Assembly: GCA_012845835.1 (NCBI GenBank)
Contig: JABAKD010000002.1
Location: forward strand, 6,678,103 to 6,742,102
Length of the DNA: 64,000 bases
Source: Undaria pinnatifida
Taxonomy: Eukaryota; Sar; Phaeophyceae; Laminariales; Alariaceae
Reading direction: 5' to 3'
In this document: piece by piece, positions 1 to 10,651 of the stretch
How positions within the stretch are numbered: position 1 is the stretch's first letter
Layout of the letters: each line of letters opens with the position of its first letter
Notes under the pieces: generated by a model
Database searches by the model: none
What the model saw: only the letters and a program-made list of their open reading frames with translations
Told to the model about the DNA's origin: nothing
Program-made: the position numbers and the translations under genes

Positions 1-150
1 GGGTAGGGTAGGGTAGGGTAGGATAGGGTAGGATAGGGTAGGGTAGGGTAGGGTGGGTTAGGGTAGGGAAGCGTAGGGTTGGATGGAGTAGGGGTAGGGT
101 AGGATGGAGTAGGGTAGGGTAGAATGTAGTAGGGGAGTAGAGGGGAGGGG
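1..150 (+). repeat. Degenerate (GGGTA)n G-rich repeat
   Basis: The first ~140 bases are imperfect pentamers GGGTA with GGATA, GGGTT and GGAGTA variants, decaying rightwards into G-rich DNA. It differs from the canonical TTAGGG hexamer seen at 20552. A native left chromosome end would show the C-rich strand in this orientation, so this is more likely an internal microsatellite or subtelomere-like tract than a true end. Confidence 0.8.
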
Positions 151-1560
151 AGGGTGGGGTATGGACAGGGCTTAGGGAACAACAGGGGGTCTAGAGAAGC
201 AATAGTCCTAACCAAATTAGGCCATACAATCAGCAATCTTGAACTACAGTCAGGATCGATCGGTTATTGTTCTCACATGGAGTTTCCAGCGCGTGTAAGA
301 CCAATTCCTATACAGTCGGATTAACGAGTCCAAAAGGGCCTTCTTCCTACTGAACCTTTTTCCGCCTGGATTTTTCTGAGCCTTCTTCCTGTCGTCAGTC
401 GAGTCGATCCAATAGTTTTTGAGCTCTTTCTGGAGGCGGTTGGTGTGAAGGAGTACTGCTGTATAATAGTTGAAAGTCGGTTGGAAGCTCCGTGCTTCGT
501 GGGTCAGTCACGAGCAACGTATGTTTCACCAACGAGCCCTCGTCCAATCGGTTGGTGGCGTTGGACTTGGCCCAAAGCCGTCAAAGCTACGTTCGTTCGT
601 GGCGATGCGCTCAGCCGACAGACGCCGAAGCTACAGCAAGCGTAGCCGTCGTTGGGAAAATGTCATCGATACCGCGCGCTGGTGCCATCTGCCATCGTAC
701 GATACACGTTGCTGGCGGGCGGGACTAGGAATGTGCCACGCTGACAGAGAAGCAGCAGCAGTGATATCAACCAAAGCAAGCCTCGGCGGCGTTGTAAGAT
801 ACTATGGTACCTGGTACGGGGATGTGGGCATGAGCTTGGTGTTGTTGTGGGATGCGTCGAAGGGTTCGTAACGTTTCGACTGAGAAATCCGACTGGCGCA
901 TCCAGTCGAATCGACTCTTTTTGAGGGGATGCTCCAGTCGGATCGCTCAGTTGAAAAACTCAAGTCGAAAAAGCTCTCTTGCGACTGTGCATGAAGCCCG
1001 TTTTGGTCTCCATTCAAAAAGGGCTTTTTGTAGACAGATGGACCCGACCGCCGCATAAGGACTGGCGTAAGGGCACGAGGAACCCGGTCTGTCTATCCGA
1101 CCCGTCCTGGTACCGACCTGGTCCGATCCAACACACTCTTGCTCTTCTTCAACCAACGACCGGTGTCTACTACTCGTTACTGATTATACTTCGATGTATG
1201 ATTCGAATATTATATGTCTGATACCGGCACCAACAGTGGTCTATACCTGGTATTACATACAAGTGCTGGGTCTCTCTCCCGAGCTCATGGTCATTCTTCG
1301 TCCGTTCAGCACCTTCGGGTCAAAGCTGTTTACGAGCGAACGTCGTTGCAGTTTATGCTGCTGCACATGGTCGGATGGGCAGCATCAGCAACATGACACA
1401 ACAAAAGGATCTAGCTCGACAATCGCCACCTAGAGCAAAAACGCCAAAAACAGCCATTATAGTGGAGAAAAACAAAATTAATCAAATGCTGCATATACAA
1501 AAAAATAAATAAATAAATACCAGGACCACTCCCATTAAGTGAAAAACCTCCCCCACATAT
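151..1560. other. No gene recognised
   Basis: Only short overlapping open frames occur here and none resembles a protein I know. Around 885-975 there are short repeated and inverted copies of a GACTGG/CCAGTCG motif. No RNA gene was seen. Confidence 0.5.
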
Positions 1561-1569
1561 CATACTACA

Positions 1570-1641
1570 AGTACCAACAACGCAGCTTGCAAAGATGAGT
1601 ATCGACCCCAAATTCATCGAACTCACAGCTGACGTGGTTAG
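1570..1641 (-). repeat. Dispersed TIR-end module (copy at 1.6 kb)
   Basis: A ~70-bp segment with the core GCTTGCAAAGATGAGTATCG, ending in CTCACAGCTGACGTG. It belongs to the family that forms the ends of the long-TIR element at 10652-11577. Related copies lie near 4611, 8103, 10490, 22000, 25520, 29010, 29885, 57960, 60046 and 62066. Strand is given relative to the CTCCAGCTGTGAG...CTTTGCAAGC orientation. Confidence 0.75.
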
Positions 1642-2439
1642 AATAATTTCATGAAACAAACCACAGAACACCAGGTAGAACAGAAGCCATTCTTACGGCT
1701 GCAGAATGATCATGTCAATACTCAATTTCTAAGCAATGTGTTCCCAATAACGTGGGTGGAAATACTGAAAGCTAAAGGGGTTCCGCTGTATGGAAACGTC
1801 ACCTGCCGGCGTCAACCCTCTCACCAGCACAGCACACGACACGCGGCGACCGGAGGCGAAAAACGAACAACCTATATTGCCCCTCTCGTGCAGTTTGACG
1901 CCTACGGTTGGAGGATTAACACTCTTCGGGCTTGAAAGGCGAAAAGGGACGAAACATGCATGCATACCCTGGTATACGAGTAAAGAGCAGGGGGGTTGCA
2001 CATGGCGCCCCTCTTCTACAAAAAAAACGAACTCACCCCATTTCTAGTATAACAAAACGGGATTTTTTTTGTGGGTGGGCGGGTGGGTTGGTTGTAATTA
2101 AATAGTTTCGCAAAAGAGGAACGCGCCACACTCCACCAGAGGGCTGGTTAGCTGCAAACCACCAAACGAGCGCCGCCGGGCGCCGCAATAACACCATGTA
2201 GACAAATATAGGCTGGCTACATGTCTACAACCGTCCTGTCAACCCTGGTACACCATTTAATACCGCTCAAGGGAGTCCCCGACCTATATCCTTCACGAGG
2301 TCAAAATACACCCCATGGCGAGCGCGACGGAAGACACGTACCTTACGAAGAGATTATCGACGTCGAGACATTCTCAGGATGTTTACGACTCCATAGCCCC
2401 CTTGAAAAAGAAACGTTTCCTACTCTAATCCAGCAGGTT

Positions 2440-2790
2440 TGCCCCCAAAACAACCGGGTGCAGTATTAATGCTGGGGAGTGTACCCTAATCCAAATCCAA
2501 ATAGCGTGTCGGTGGGCGCAATACCGCCAAGTGCATCTACTCCAATTCCACGTAGTTTCCCCCCGAACAAGATTGCATGCACTGCTGGAAAGTGTAGCCT
2601 ACACGAATAACTTACCCCCAAAATTGGGTGCACTACCGCAAATAGCATAGTACTGTATCCAACTCGAACTCCAAGTAGTTGGCCTTCGATAGAAGGCGTA
2701 GTTGGAAAGGGGTACGTGTACAATAGTCAGCAATTTCAACTCTAACTTCAACTATTAACAGTTTGCCTTCAAAAGAAGGCGCACTTAGAG
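2440..2790. repeat. Degenerate ~100-bp tandem repeat
   Basis: About four imperfect units share a CCCCCAAAA or CCTTCGATAGAAGG-type box, a GGGTGCA or GCGCACT box and a stretch of CCAA(A/C)TC. Divergence is high, so unit borders are approximate. No coding function is evident. Confidence 0.45.
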
Positions 2791-2796
2791 TGGGGT

Positions 2797-2980
2797 AGAG
2801 AGCGTGAGTTAGCAACACTCGATGAAAAATCGACGAGCAGTGGGATTGCTCAACCCTATGCGCGATAAAAACTGAAGGCGAGAACCGGGGGGGCAAAGGG
2901 ACGACACCTTTTCCACGGCTCGTCCAGAAGCTGGAAAATAGATGTGTGTGGAAAGAAAAATACATATATATATATATGGT
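2797..2980 (+). mobile_element. 5'-truncated SINE copy
   Basis: This stretch matches the body of the tRNA-headed element at 28531-28835 almost continuously. It begins near GAGCGTGAGTTAGCAACACT and runs through AATCGACGAGCAGTGGGATT to a tail ending in a (TA)n run at 2969-2977. The tRNA-like head is missing, as expected for 5' truncation during reverse transcription. Confidence 0.7.
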
Positions 2981-2984
2981 GTAG

Positions 2985-4610
2985 TCTACACCAGTGAAAA
3001 TATAGTTTATAACCCCTATCCGATATCACGGGAAAAACATATGTTAAACCTAAACGACGATCACATCATCGCCCATACGAAGCGGCCCGGGTTGCTGGGG
3101 TAAAGGATGTGCCCGAAGCGCAGGGGGCACATGTACGCGCGGCATGTTGATATTACTCTTGTACTGCTGCAAGACCTGCACAGGAACCCTTTTTCGGGCC
3201 CAAAAGACGAGACCAAACAATCCAGACGTGGAACCTCATTAATCGTCTACTAAGAGCGTGGGTACGCGGCAGGATGCAGGGTATCATGCTTCGCTTGTTT
3301 CTTACAACTCCGTGTAGTGTGTGGAAAAAAAAACCAACAACCTTCTCGCCAAGCCTCGTGTTAATCTGTGCCTGGTACCTGGTATGATCGATGCCGCAAT
3401 CGTCGATTTATTGGGTCAAGTTTTCCCTCTGTTCTGAAGCCCCAAGTGGGATACGCAACCATTTTCGGACGCAGAAGCAAAAATGTCGCAAAAAAAATGA
3501 AGATCACGGCAACGGCCAACCATTCGCTCTGAGATGCCCGATTTAGAACGCAGAGTGCAATGCAAGGAGATACGCAAACACACGGGCACAGCAGCCGCAG
3601 CATGATACTATAAATATTTGTTACTTGAACTGCTGGAGCGCTCGTGCTAAGCAGTTGGTAAGACCAACCTTCCCCTTTTGCTGGGTCCCCCAAATAAATC
3701 AGTATCACAGATGCCTATTGCAATCGCGTTGGTCGGCGTTTTGGCAGATATGCATGGGTCCCACAAATATTCCAACCCTTCTGAGCTTCACCGATTGCCT
3801 CGGGGACAAATACTTTGCAACGACGACGTAATGTCGGTAATTGTCGTATCATGCGTGGCCAAAGTGCGTACGACCACAGAGACCCTGTTGCATCCCTAGA
3901 ATGCCCAAACGGAGTACACTGGGTTCTCAGGTTTTCACCGACCAGGCAAGGCGCAGGTGGGCGGGGGGGGGGGGGGGGGGGGGGGAGGAAGCAGTAATAT
4001 GTGCCCAAGTACTTCTGGGGACTTTTACAATACAGTACGGGCCACCTAACAAAACACATACATAATACAGCTTGGCGAATATGAGTTTCGACAAAATCCA
4101 CGATATCACTCGCAGCTAGCTGTAGTGTGGAATCAAGTAGAGACAAAAAGTCGTGGGGGGCACACACAACCAAACGCTCGCTTCGGAAAATATCTCGTCG
4201 ATATATTTCTATAGGTGCATCGACCAGAAATTGCACTCTCCCTATTGCAGAGATAATCAGCGTGGGATTTCGTTTTGGTGCGCTGTGCGCTACCTTTACG
4301 TGTGATACGGAAGCAAAAGCATACGTGCTTTGTTTTCCACTCCGCGTGCTGGAAAACGGAAGCTGCGCGGGCAGACTTCAGACTTCAAACGGCTGTGAAA
4401 TATTTCTCGCTTTTGCTATTCAGTAGGCCTCACGTTTAGTTTCGTAGCGATGTGTCGCTACACTCCCCTGCTGGCGAGTCTACGTAACTTATTACGTCTG
4501 CATTATTTTTCCTTGGTTCGCTATCTACTTCTCTCGTTCTTCCTCTTACTTTTTCCTTACTATTAATACAAGGGTATGAGTTCCTTCTTCGTCCCTCCTC
4601 GGATTATATA
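2985..4610. other. No gene recognised; one poly-G tract
   Basis: No convincing coding region. The notable element is an uninterrupted run of 23 G at 3963-3985. The - strand ORF across it contains a proline run that is simply a translation of the C-tract. Confidence 0.5.
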
Positions 4611-4700
4611 AAAAAAAATCAAGGACGTCAGCCGTGAGTTCGACGAATTTCGGGTCAACACTCATCTTTGCAAGCTGCGTTGTTGGTACTTGTAATATAC
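4611..4700 (+). repeat. Dispersed TIR-end module (copy at 4.6 kb)
   Basis: An inverted relative of the 1570-1641 module: A-rich flank, then GTCAGCCGTGAGTTCGACGA, the core CTCATCTTTGCAAGCTGCGT and the distal TTGTTGGTACTTGTAATA. The same distal end occurs at 1562-1580 and 29010-29025, so this is a sub-family distinct from the one ending GTGTGTGATACTCC. Confidence 0.75.
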
Positions 4701-6480
4701 TATGTTTGTACAATGGTTGGGTTCTGTAGGTGGTATATAGCTAGTGGTGTGGTCCGTTTTCATATCCTAGTATGGAGTATGGAGACGTGTGAGTACCAGT
4801 ACGGGCCTGGCACGTGAGTACGTGTGATAATCTGACTTCCGATTGTGTTTGTTAATATTTTTGGCGGATGCACGAATTGCTTCAGCTATGATATGTGCGT
4901 GTACCACGTTTGGTTCGCTTGTATTTTCCCTGGGGTATTCCTTGTATACTTCCACTCCAGAGTGACTGGAGTCTGTTTTGTGACCACGGGCTTGACTAAG
5001 CGACTTCATGTGAGAACAAAAACAAAAACAGACTCCAGACAAAGCACAAGTAGTGTAGTGTAGTGTATTGTGTAGATGTACGAGCACGCTCTCTAATCGT
5101 GAATGCATCATGTCCGGCAATGGTGGCGTTGGATACTGGCAGCACTCCAGGCAGCGGAACGCTGCAGCCACGTTCAACGGCATGCAGTAGCAATGCAGAC
5201 GCGGGGGTTATTTTCGGCTGTACCTCGCATGGTGTGTAGCCTATGTCGCAACCTCGTGAGTACAACAGTGACAACGTCACAGACACCTTGTCCAGATGGC
5301 ATGTGTGTCTCCTTGTTTGTGCTGGTACACTAGGTCGAGGAACAGGCTTTTATCATGGTATCATACCCCGACTGATTTTTGTTTGGGAGTGCTTTCCCTC
5401 GACAATTGTGAAAAAAGCGAGAGATACCGGTACAGCAGTCCGAGACTAACAGGTAATACCGTGTCTTTTTTCTTTCAAGACCATGGGCTAGATCAACGGC
5501 AACGAGCTATACACACCCATGTACCTGGCACAGTATTTTTGTTGAAAGTACAGGGCACACAGAGAACACGAGCGCTAAATAACGTCAGGCCGAGATTTGC
5601 ACGAAAAATAAGAAATCCGGGAGTCGCTATGCTGGACTAAGTATAAAAAGCAACCTCTCCCAACTCAGAAACCCAGCCTAGGTCAGTACCAGGTACTTCT
5701 GTTTCTTATAGCAGTATTATTGCTACAAGTATAAACTACCGGTGTAGGTGTTCTGTACTCGTACTGCTGTACAAAACTATCAACTGCAGTCCTACTGATG
5801 TGCGTACGTAGCTGCAGTATCAAATGATGTGTACGACTGTTCACCATTGCAGCACACGCCTGTGTAACGCTCTGCTGTCTGCTCTACGCCAGTATTGCTG
5901 CTGTAATCCGCAGCGTATACTCACACAGGACCTACGAGTACCGGCCCTCCTGCAAGATACTGGTTCTAGCCTAATGTTTCTTACAAAAAAAAAGGTACGT
6001 ACAGCATCAGCCGTCGACGTGCCCTAACTGCTGTAGTCAACTGGTACCAGGCAACTTGGATTATTTTCTGGGAAAGGGTGTCGTCGACTAACTTTCAGTA
6101 TAACGGCGGTCGAGTTTTCATATAATTGCCAAGTAATTTTCGAGCTAAGGGCTTTTCTTGCGGGCTCTCTTATTTTTCGTAGGGCCGGGTAGTGCATCGT
6201 ACTGCATACCAGGTACCAGGTGTGGCACTGCTGTTGTACCTGGTATAATTCGAGCGCATATGTTATCATTAATAGGCCCTTATAAATAATATCATCCACG
6301 CTCACATCCATAAGACGAGTCCAAAACTCAGATCATTAATTACGAAATCTACCCTCTGGTACATGGAGTACGGTCACACCAGCCAGTATAACGCGGTGCG
6401 ATACACTGCCAAGGGAGTACACGTGTGATTCACACTGGCTTCTAATCGTATATAGAGTATAGAGCTGCTTGCCGTTCCTT
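4701..6480. other. No gene recognised
   Basis: Short frames only. The region holds many copies of the near-palindromes GGTACCAGGTAC and TACTGCTGTAC, for example at 5690-5770, 6030-6050 and 6205-6245. These also recur in many other non-coding parts of the window. Confidence 0.45.
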
Positions 6481-6481
6481 C

Positions 6482-7290
6482 GTGTTGCACATACATCAGC
6501 ATCATAATCAATCTGACAACAATCTAACTAACACTACTGCTTGCTGGCTTGCTGAACAACGCCAAGCCGAAGCAAAGGGCGGCACAGCCAAGCTTATACT
6601 GCATCACAGATACTTTCTTGCTCGCCTTGCATATAGAAGGCTGCGTAAAACACGACACACCCGTCCCGCCCTCCGTCCCTCCACAGCCTCCCACCCTGCC
6701 TTCCTCCTCACCTCGAGCTCAGGAGATCCGGGAGACGTTGTTGACACAGAGCCTAAGGACGACCTGCGTGTGGGGGTCGACACTGGCGGGGGCGCAACCG
6801 GAGGTGTCGGCATTTTTTCCATCCTGTCTCCTGGGGTCCAGCTCCTTAGCGTGGCAGCAAGAGGGTCTTCTCAGCTTGTTTACGTCCGACCAAGGCAAGG
6901 CCGGCCCGGTGCTGCGGCCGGCGATGGATACCCAGAGCAGGAGCAGAGGGGGGGTGCCTGCGTGGGTGCGCTTGGGCTCGGATCCTCCTCCAATTTCGCG
7001 AGAGGGTGCGGCGCTGTGTGCGTTTCTTGTTGGGTTGGCTCTGGTGCAGGAGGCAGAGGTCGTTGGTAGCAGCGCACAGCAGCAGCAGTGGCAACGGCAA
7101 CAGCAGCTCGGCGGGAAGAGAGGATGGGCGAGAGTGGTGTACCTCTCTCTAGCCAGCACGGAGAGAGACAGCGGACGGCAGTGGAGCCTGCTTCAACCAC
7201 TTCTCTCGAAAAAAAACAAATTGGCAGCAGGCGTGGCCGAAGGCAGCTCGAGAGCCAGCGTGATATTTTGATTCTGCTATCACGTTCTCG
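6482..7290. other. GC-rich open region, coding status unresolved
   Basis: Several frames on both strands stay open here: + frames of 195 and 240 codons from 6482 and 6549, and a - frame of 146 codons over 6719-7159. They overlap, are rich in Ser, Pro, Gln and Gly, and none shows a motif I recognise. Open frames on both strands are what high GC content gives by chance. A single real exon cannot be excluded, but I cannot choose a strand. Confidence 0.25.
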
Positions 7291-7930
7291 CTAGGGAAGA
7301 AGCACAAGGAAGGATTGCGGCAGTGCAGATGTTTTGCAACGGAAGATCTCAGGAGAGGCGGGGTCTTGAAAAGAGGGCGTCCTCTGTGTGGCTGAATCTG
7401 AAAATGCGTTCAACGAACGAGCATGTCGAGGTTTCGTATGAATTTGTGTGGCATGTTTGTGCATTGGGGCGAGGGGGCACAGCGGTTAGTTTCCCGGGAT
7501 CCAAGTCACCGACTGCCGACAGCAGTGCCGACTGCTCACTGACTGCACCACACGCAGCAGCCTGGCTTGGCAGCAGTTGGTTGTCCAATGATTGTGAGGT
7601 TACTACGCTATGTGGCTGCATAGACGGGCAAGAGGAATGGGCTGCAGCTGCTAACATGCTACACATGCATGCTTGGACAACCTTATTGTGGCACAATCAC
7701 CGCTCGCTTTGCTCATGTGCCACGAATGAATGTTGAGGTTCCACCATCAATGATCGCGAGTGGATGATAGTTTGAGGTCAGGATACTGTACACGAACGTT
7801 TAAGAACCAAGTTTTTACTAAAGTAACGACCTTCCGTAGTTTTTGTGCAACTACTGCTGTAGTCTATTATACCTGGTATTTTATTATTATCAGCGAAACA
7901 TAGATGTACGACGCAACTTGCAAAGTTGAG
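7291..7930. other. No gene recognised
   Basis: A + strand frame of 137 codons (7323-7736) overlaps a - frame of 115 codons. Neither has recognisable features. The stretch 7848-7880 contains the ACTGCTGTA and CCTGGTA motifs common across the window. Confidence 0.3.
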
Positions 7931-8102
7931 TTTCTTAACGTCAGCTGTGGGTACGACCGATTGATTGATTGAGTGATTGAAACTCAATTTTTTGCGCTCT
8001 TGTATTGGTTTCAATATCAATACGGATTTTTATGGGTGTGCGCTTACCAATGGTTGGATCCACATCGAACAGACATATATCCCCCTTTCGATTTATATAT
8101 TT
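7931..8102 (+). repeat. Direct repeat flanking the TIR-element cluster (left copy)
   Basis: About 170 bp starting at GTCAGCTGTGGGTACGACCG and ending near a GGTTGGATCCACATCGAACA box. A diverged copy in the same orientation lies at 11585-11760, so the cluster of long-TIR elements between them is flanked by direct repeats. Confidence 0.65.
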
Positions 8103-8176
8103 CGTCAAAAAAAATAAAAAATACACTCCAGCTGTGAGATCGAAGATTTTGTCGAAACTCATTTTTGCAAGCTGTG
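8103..8176 (+). repeat. Left TIR end interrupted by a TRIM insertion
   Basis: The segment reads ATACACTCCAGCTGTGAGAT and continues to TTGCAAGCTGTG at 8176. It is the same terminus as at 10671. It resumes after the inserted element at 8553 with TGTGTGTGATACTCC, which shows a nested insertion. Confidence 0.8.
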
Positions 8177-8552
8177 TGTTACAAGGCTTAGTTTGGGTAA
8201 GCTACGTATATTGGTTCACCTTTTGTAAGTGGTCAAACGGACTAATACCCCATTAAGTTTAACACATTGCGTCGACGGCAGGACCATGAGTTTTTTGGGT
8301 CGCGGGTTCAAATCCCACATCCACCTGTAAAACTTTTTCAGACTTTCCCCATGTCGAACTTGAAAAACACTCTCCCCGGTATCCCCAGGAAATAAAACGG
8401 CTTCGATATTGACAGGTCCGCCCGTATATCCGGCCGACCTGCTATCCCGCCATTTCAGGGGGGGAAAGTGTTATAAGACTTAGTTTGGGTAAGCTATAGG
8501 TTAGCCTTTTGCAAGTGGTCAAACGGACTAATGCCCCACTAAGTCATTAACA
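8177..8552 (+). mobile_element. TRIM-like element with ~86-bp terminal repeats
   Basis: Two direct repeats, 8177-8264 and 8469-8552, each begin TGTTA and end TTAACA, the TG...CA ends expected of LTRs. A purine tract (AGGGGGGGAAAG) lies directly before the 3' repeat, as a polypurine tract should. The ~200-bp interior has no ORF and contains GGGTTCAAATCCCA, which resembles a Pol III B box or tRNA T-arm. The flanks TGTG/TGTG fit a 4-bp target duplication in the interrupted TIR. Non-autonomous: no gag or pol. Copies: 33360-33758, and a fragment at 12016-12185. Confidence 0.75.
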
Positions 8553-10650
8553 TGTGTGTGATACTCCGATCGCGCGTGTTACGGGTTGTGTGTCCTCAGT
8601 AAGGATATAGGTCGGCGACTCCCCTTGCAACTACAGTGTAGCTATCAGGGTCAACAGGGTGATGTTAGTCAGTCTGTGTGCGGAAACTATAAAATCCGTT
8701 TTTGAGGGGGACAAATTTCTGACAGCTACAAGTGGAAGGAAATGCATCAGTTTATCAAGTGAATCCTGTAAGTCGAATAACCGGTGAGGGGAGGGCGGAG
8801 TTTTTAAGGACGTAGGGGGGGGGGGGGGGGGGGGGCGAAAAAATCATGTCGCATAGATTTAGGGGTTTGCTATACGCGTGGTGCTAGGTCTAGTTGATGG
8901 TGCGAGTGGTGGGGAAGGAGGGGGCGTTGGGGGGAGGGGGATTGCAGCAGCGGCATGGATTGCTATGGAAAGTTAATGAGGTGATATCAAGTGCATGGAA
9001 GTGTTTATTACTCTGGCAGGTTTCGATGCTAGGTGGGGCGTTTGAGCAAGAGGGAGCGGGGGTAAAAGAAAAGGGGGCGCGGGGGGGGGGGGGGTTAAAA
9101 GAGGTTTAGGTAACATGTAATATAAATTCTCCTGCTGTGAGATCGGAGATTTGGTCGAAACTCGTATTGGCAAGCTTGTGTGTGATACTCCGATCGCGCG
9201 TGTTACGCATGTATGTATGGGCTTGCTATACGCGTGGTGCTAGGTCTAGGCGATCGTGCGGGTGGTGGGGAAGGAGGGGGCGTTGGGGAGGGGGGGGGGG
9301 GGGGGATGAATGAAAGCTACGTCATGGATGGCTAGAAAGAAAATGACGTGATATCAATTGCGTAGAAGCGTTTATTCTTCTGGCCGATTTCGATTGTACG
9401 TAGGTGGGACGTTTGAACAAGGGGGTGAGGGTGGGGAGGAGAAAAAAAAAAAAAGTGGGGTGGGGGGTGGGGGGGCGGAAATGAATTGGAGCTACGGCAT
9501 GGATGGCTAGAAAGATACTGAGGTGATATCAGCTGGCTGGTAGTGTTTATTACTCTCAGGCAGGTTTTGGTTTTAGGTTGGGGCGTTTGAACAAAAGGGA
9601 TCGGGGGGGAGGGGGCGGGACACTTCAACATGTGCACGGAAACTATAAACCCTTAAAGGGGACAAATTTGACGGTTGTAGCAAGAAGACGTCCCTTTATA
9701 TCACTTGCCTGTCTGGTATTGTTTATTACTCTAGAAGATTTGATGTTACATGCCAGAAAGATAATGAGGTGATATCAGCCGGCTGGTAGTGTTTACTACT
9801 CTGGCAGATTTTGGTTTTAGTGCGGCGTTTTTACAAGAGGGATCGGGTGGGGGGGGGGGGGGGGGGCGGGACAGCTCAATATGGGCGGGACTCTTCAATA
9901 TGTGCGCGGAATGTATTACTCTTTGAAGGGGACAAATCTGACGGTTGTAGCAAGAAGACACCCCTTTATATCACCTGCCTGGTATTGTTTATTACTCTAG
10001 AAGATTTGATGGTAGATGTGGTATGTAACACAATCTTTAGGTGTGGTAAACAACGTGTTAAAGCTTCATAATTTGTTGTTGTACATGGATCGCAAGACAA
10101 AATATTTCAATCGATAGGTACAACCAACCATGTGTAGTTACCATTATTTGCTGACATCGCTAATTATATGAAAGAGATACATATTTCAAAACACAACAGG
10201 CGAGGTGATGTGGTCATGCAATGTCACCACCATTGAGCACGAGAGGGAGAAGTGCGAATCGTCTGTGTTTAGAAAGGAACGATTGGTGTACCCGCGCTCA
10301 AGTACGTTACTTCGTTAGTCATACTTCGTTTGGCATAGACAGGTTGGGAGGCGATCATGCAGACGGTATGTATGTACGAAATACCCTACGTAATAGGTTG
10401 GTAGTGTGGTCTACCGCAATTTTAACATACCTGCCTGTACTACCTTTTCCCATTATTATTATAAAAATAAGAAAACCCTCCAGAGATCGAATATTTCGTC
10501 GAAACTCATATTTGCAAGCCGTGTGTATTATTGGCTCAAATGTACGATTTAAGCTGTGTGTATTATTGGCTCAAATGTACGATTTTACGACCATGATTTT
10601 CACCGTGCCGATGGGGGGCTCTGAGATTGCTAATTCTAAGACAGCTTTAC
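8553..10650 (+). repeat. G-rich tandem module array
   Basis: After the element head (GATACTCCGATCGCGCGTGT ... CAACAGGGTGATGTTAG) come repeated ~200-bp modules. Each has a TGTTTATTACTCTGGCAG box, a GGGGCGTTTGA(A/G)CAAGAGGG box, a long G run (G tracts near 8816, 9289 and 9850), a GCGGAAACTATAAA box and a GACAAATCTGACGGTTGTAG box. Modules recur at 8987, 9358, 9545, 9717, 9788 and 9985. Another TIR end lies at ~9119 and one at 10490. The same architecture is repeated at 60046-62040. No ORF of note. Confidence 0.7.
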
Positions 10651-10651
10651 A

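Noticed and set aside
1-150. True left telomere
   Set aside because: The strand is wrong for a left end (the G-rich strand should run towards the end) and the unit is a degenerate pentamer.
6482-7271. 195- and 240-codon + strand ORFs as genes
   Set aside because: Overlapping open frames in several frames on both strands in GC-rich DNA, with no recognisable domain or splice chain.
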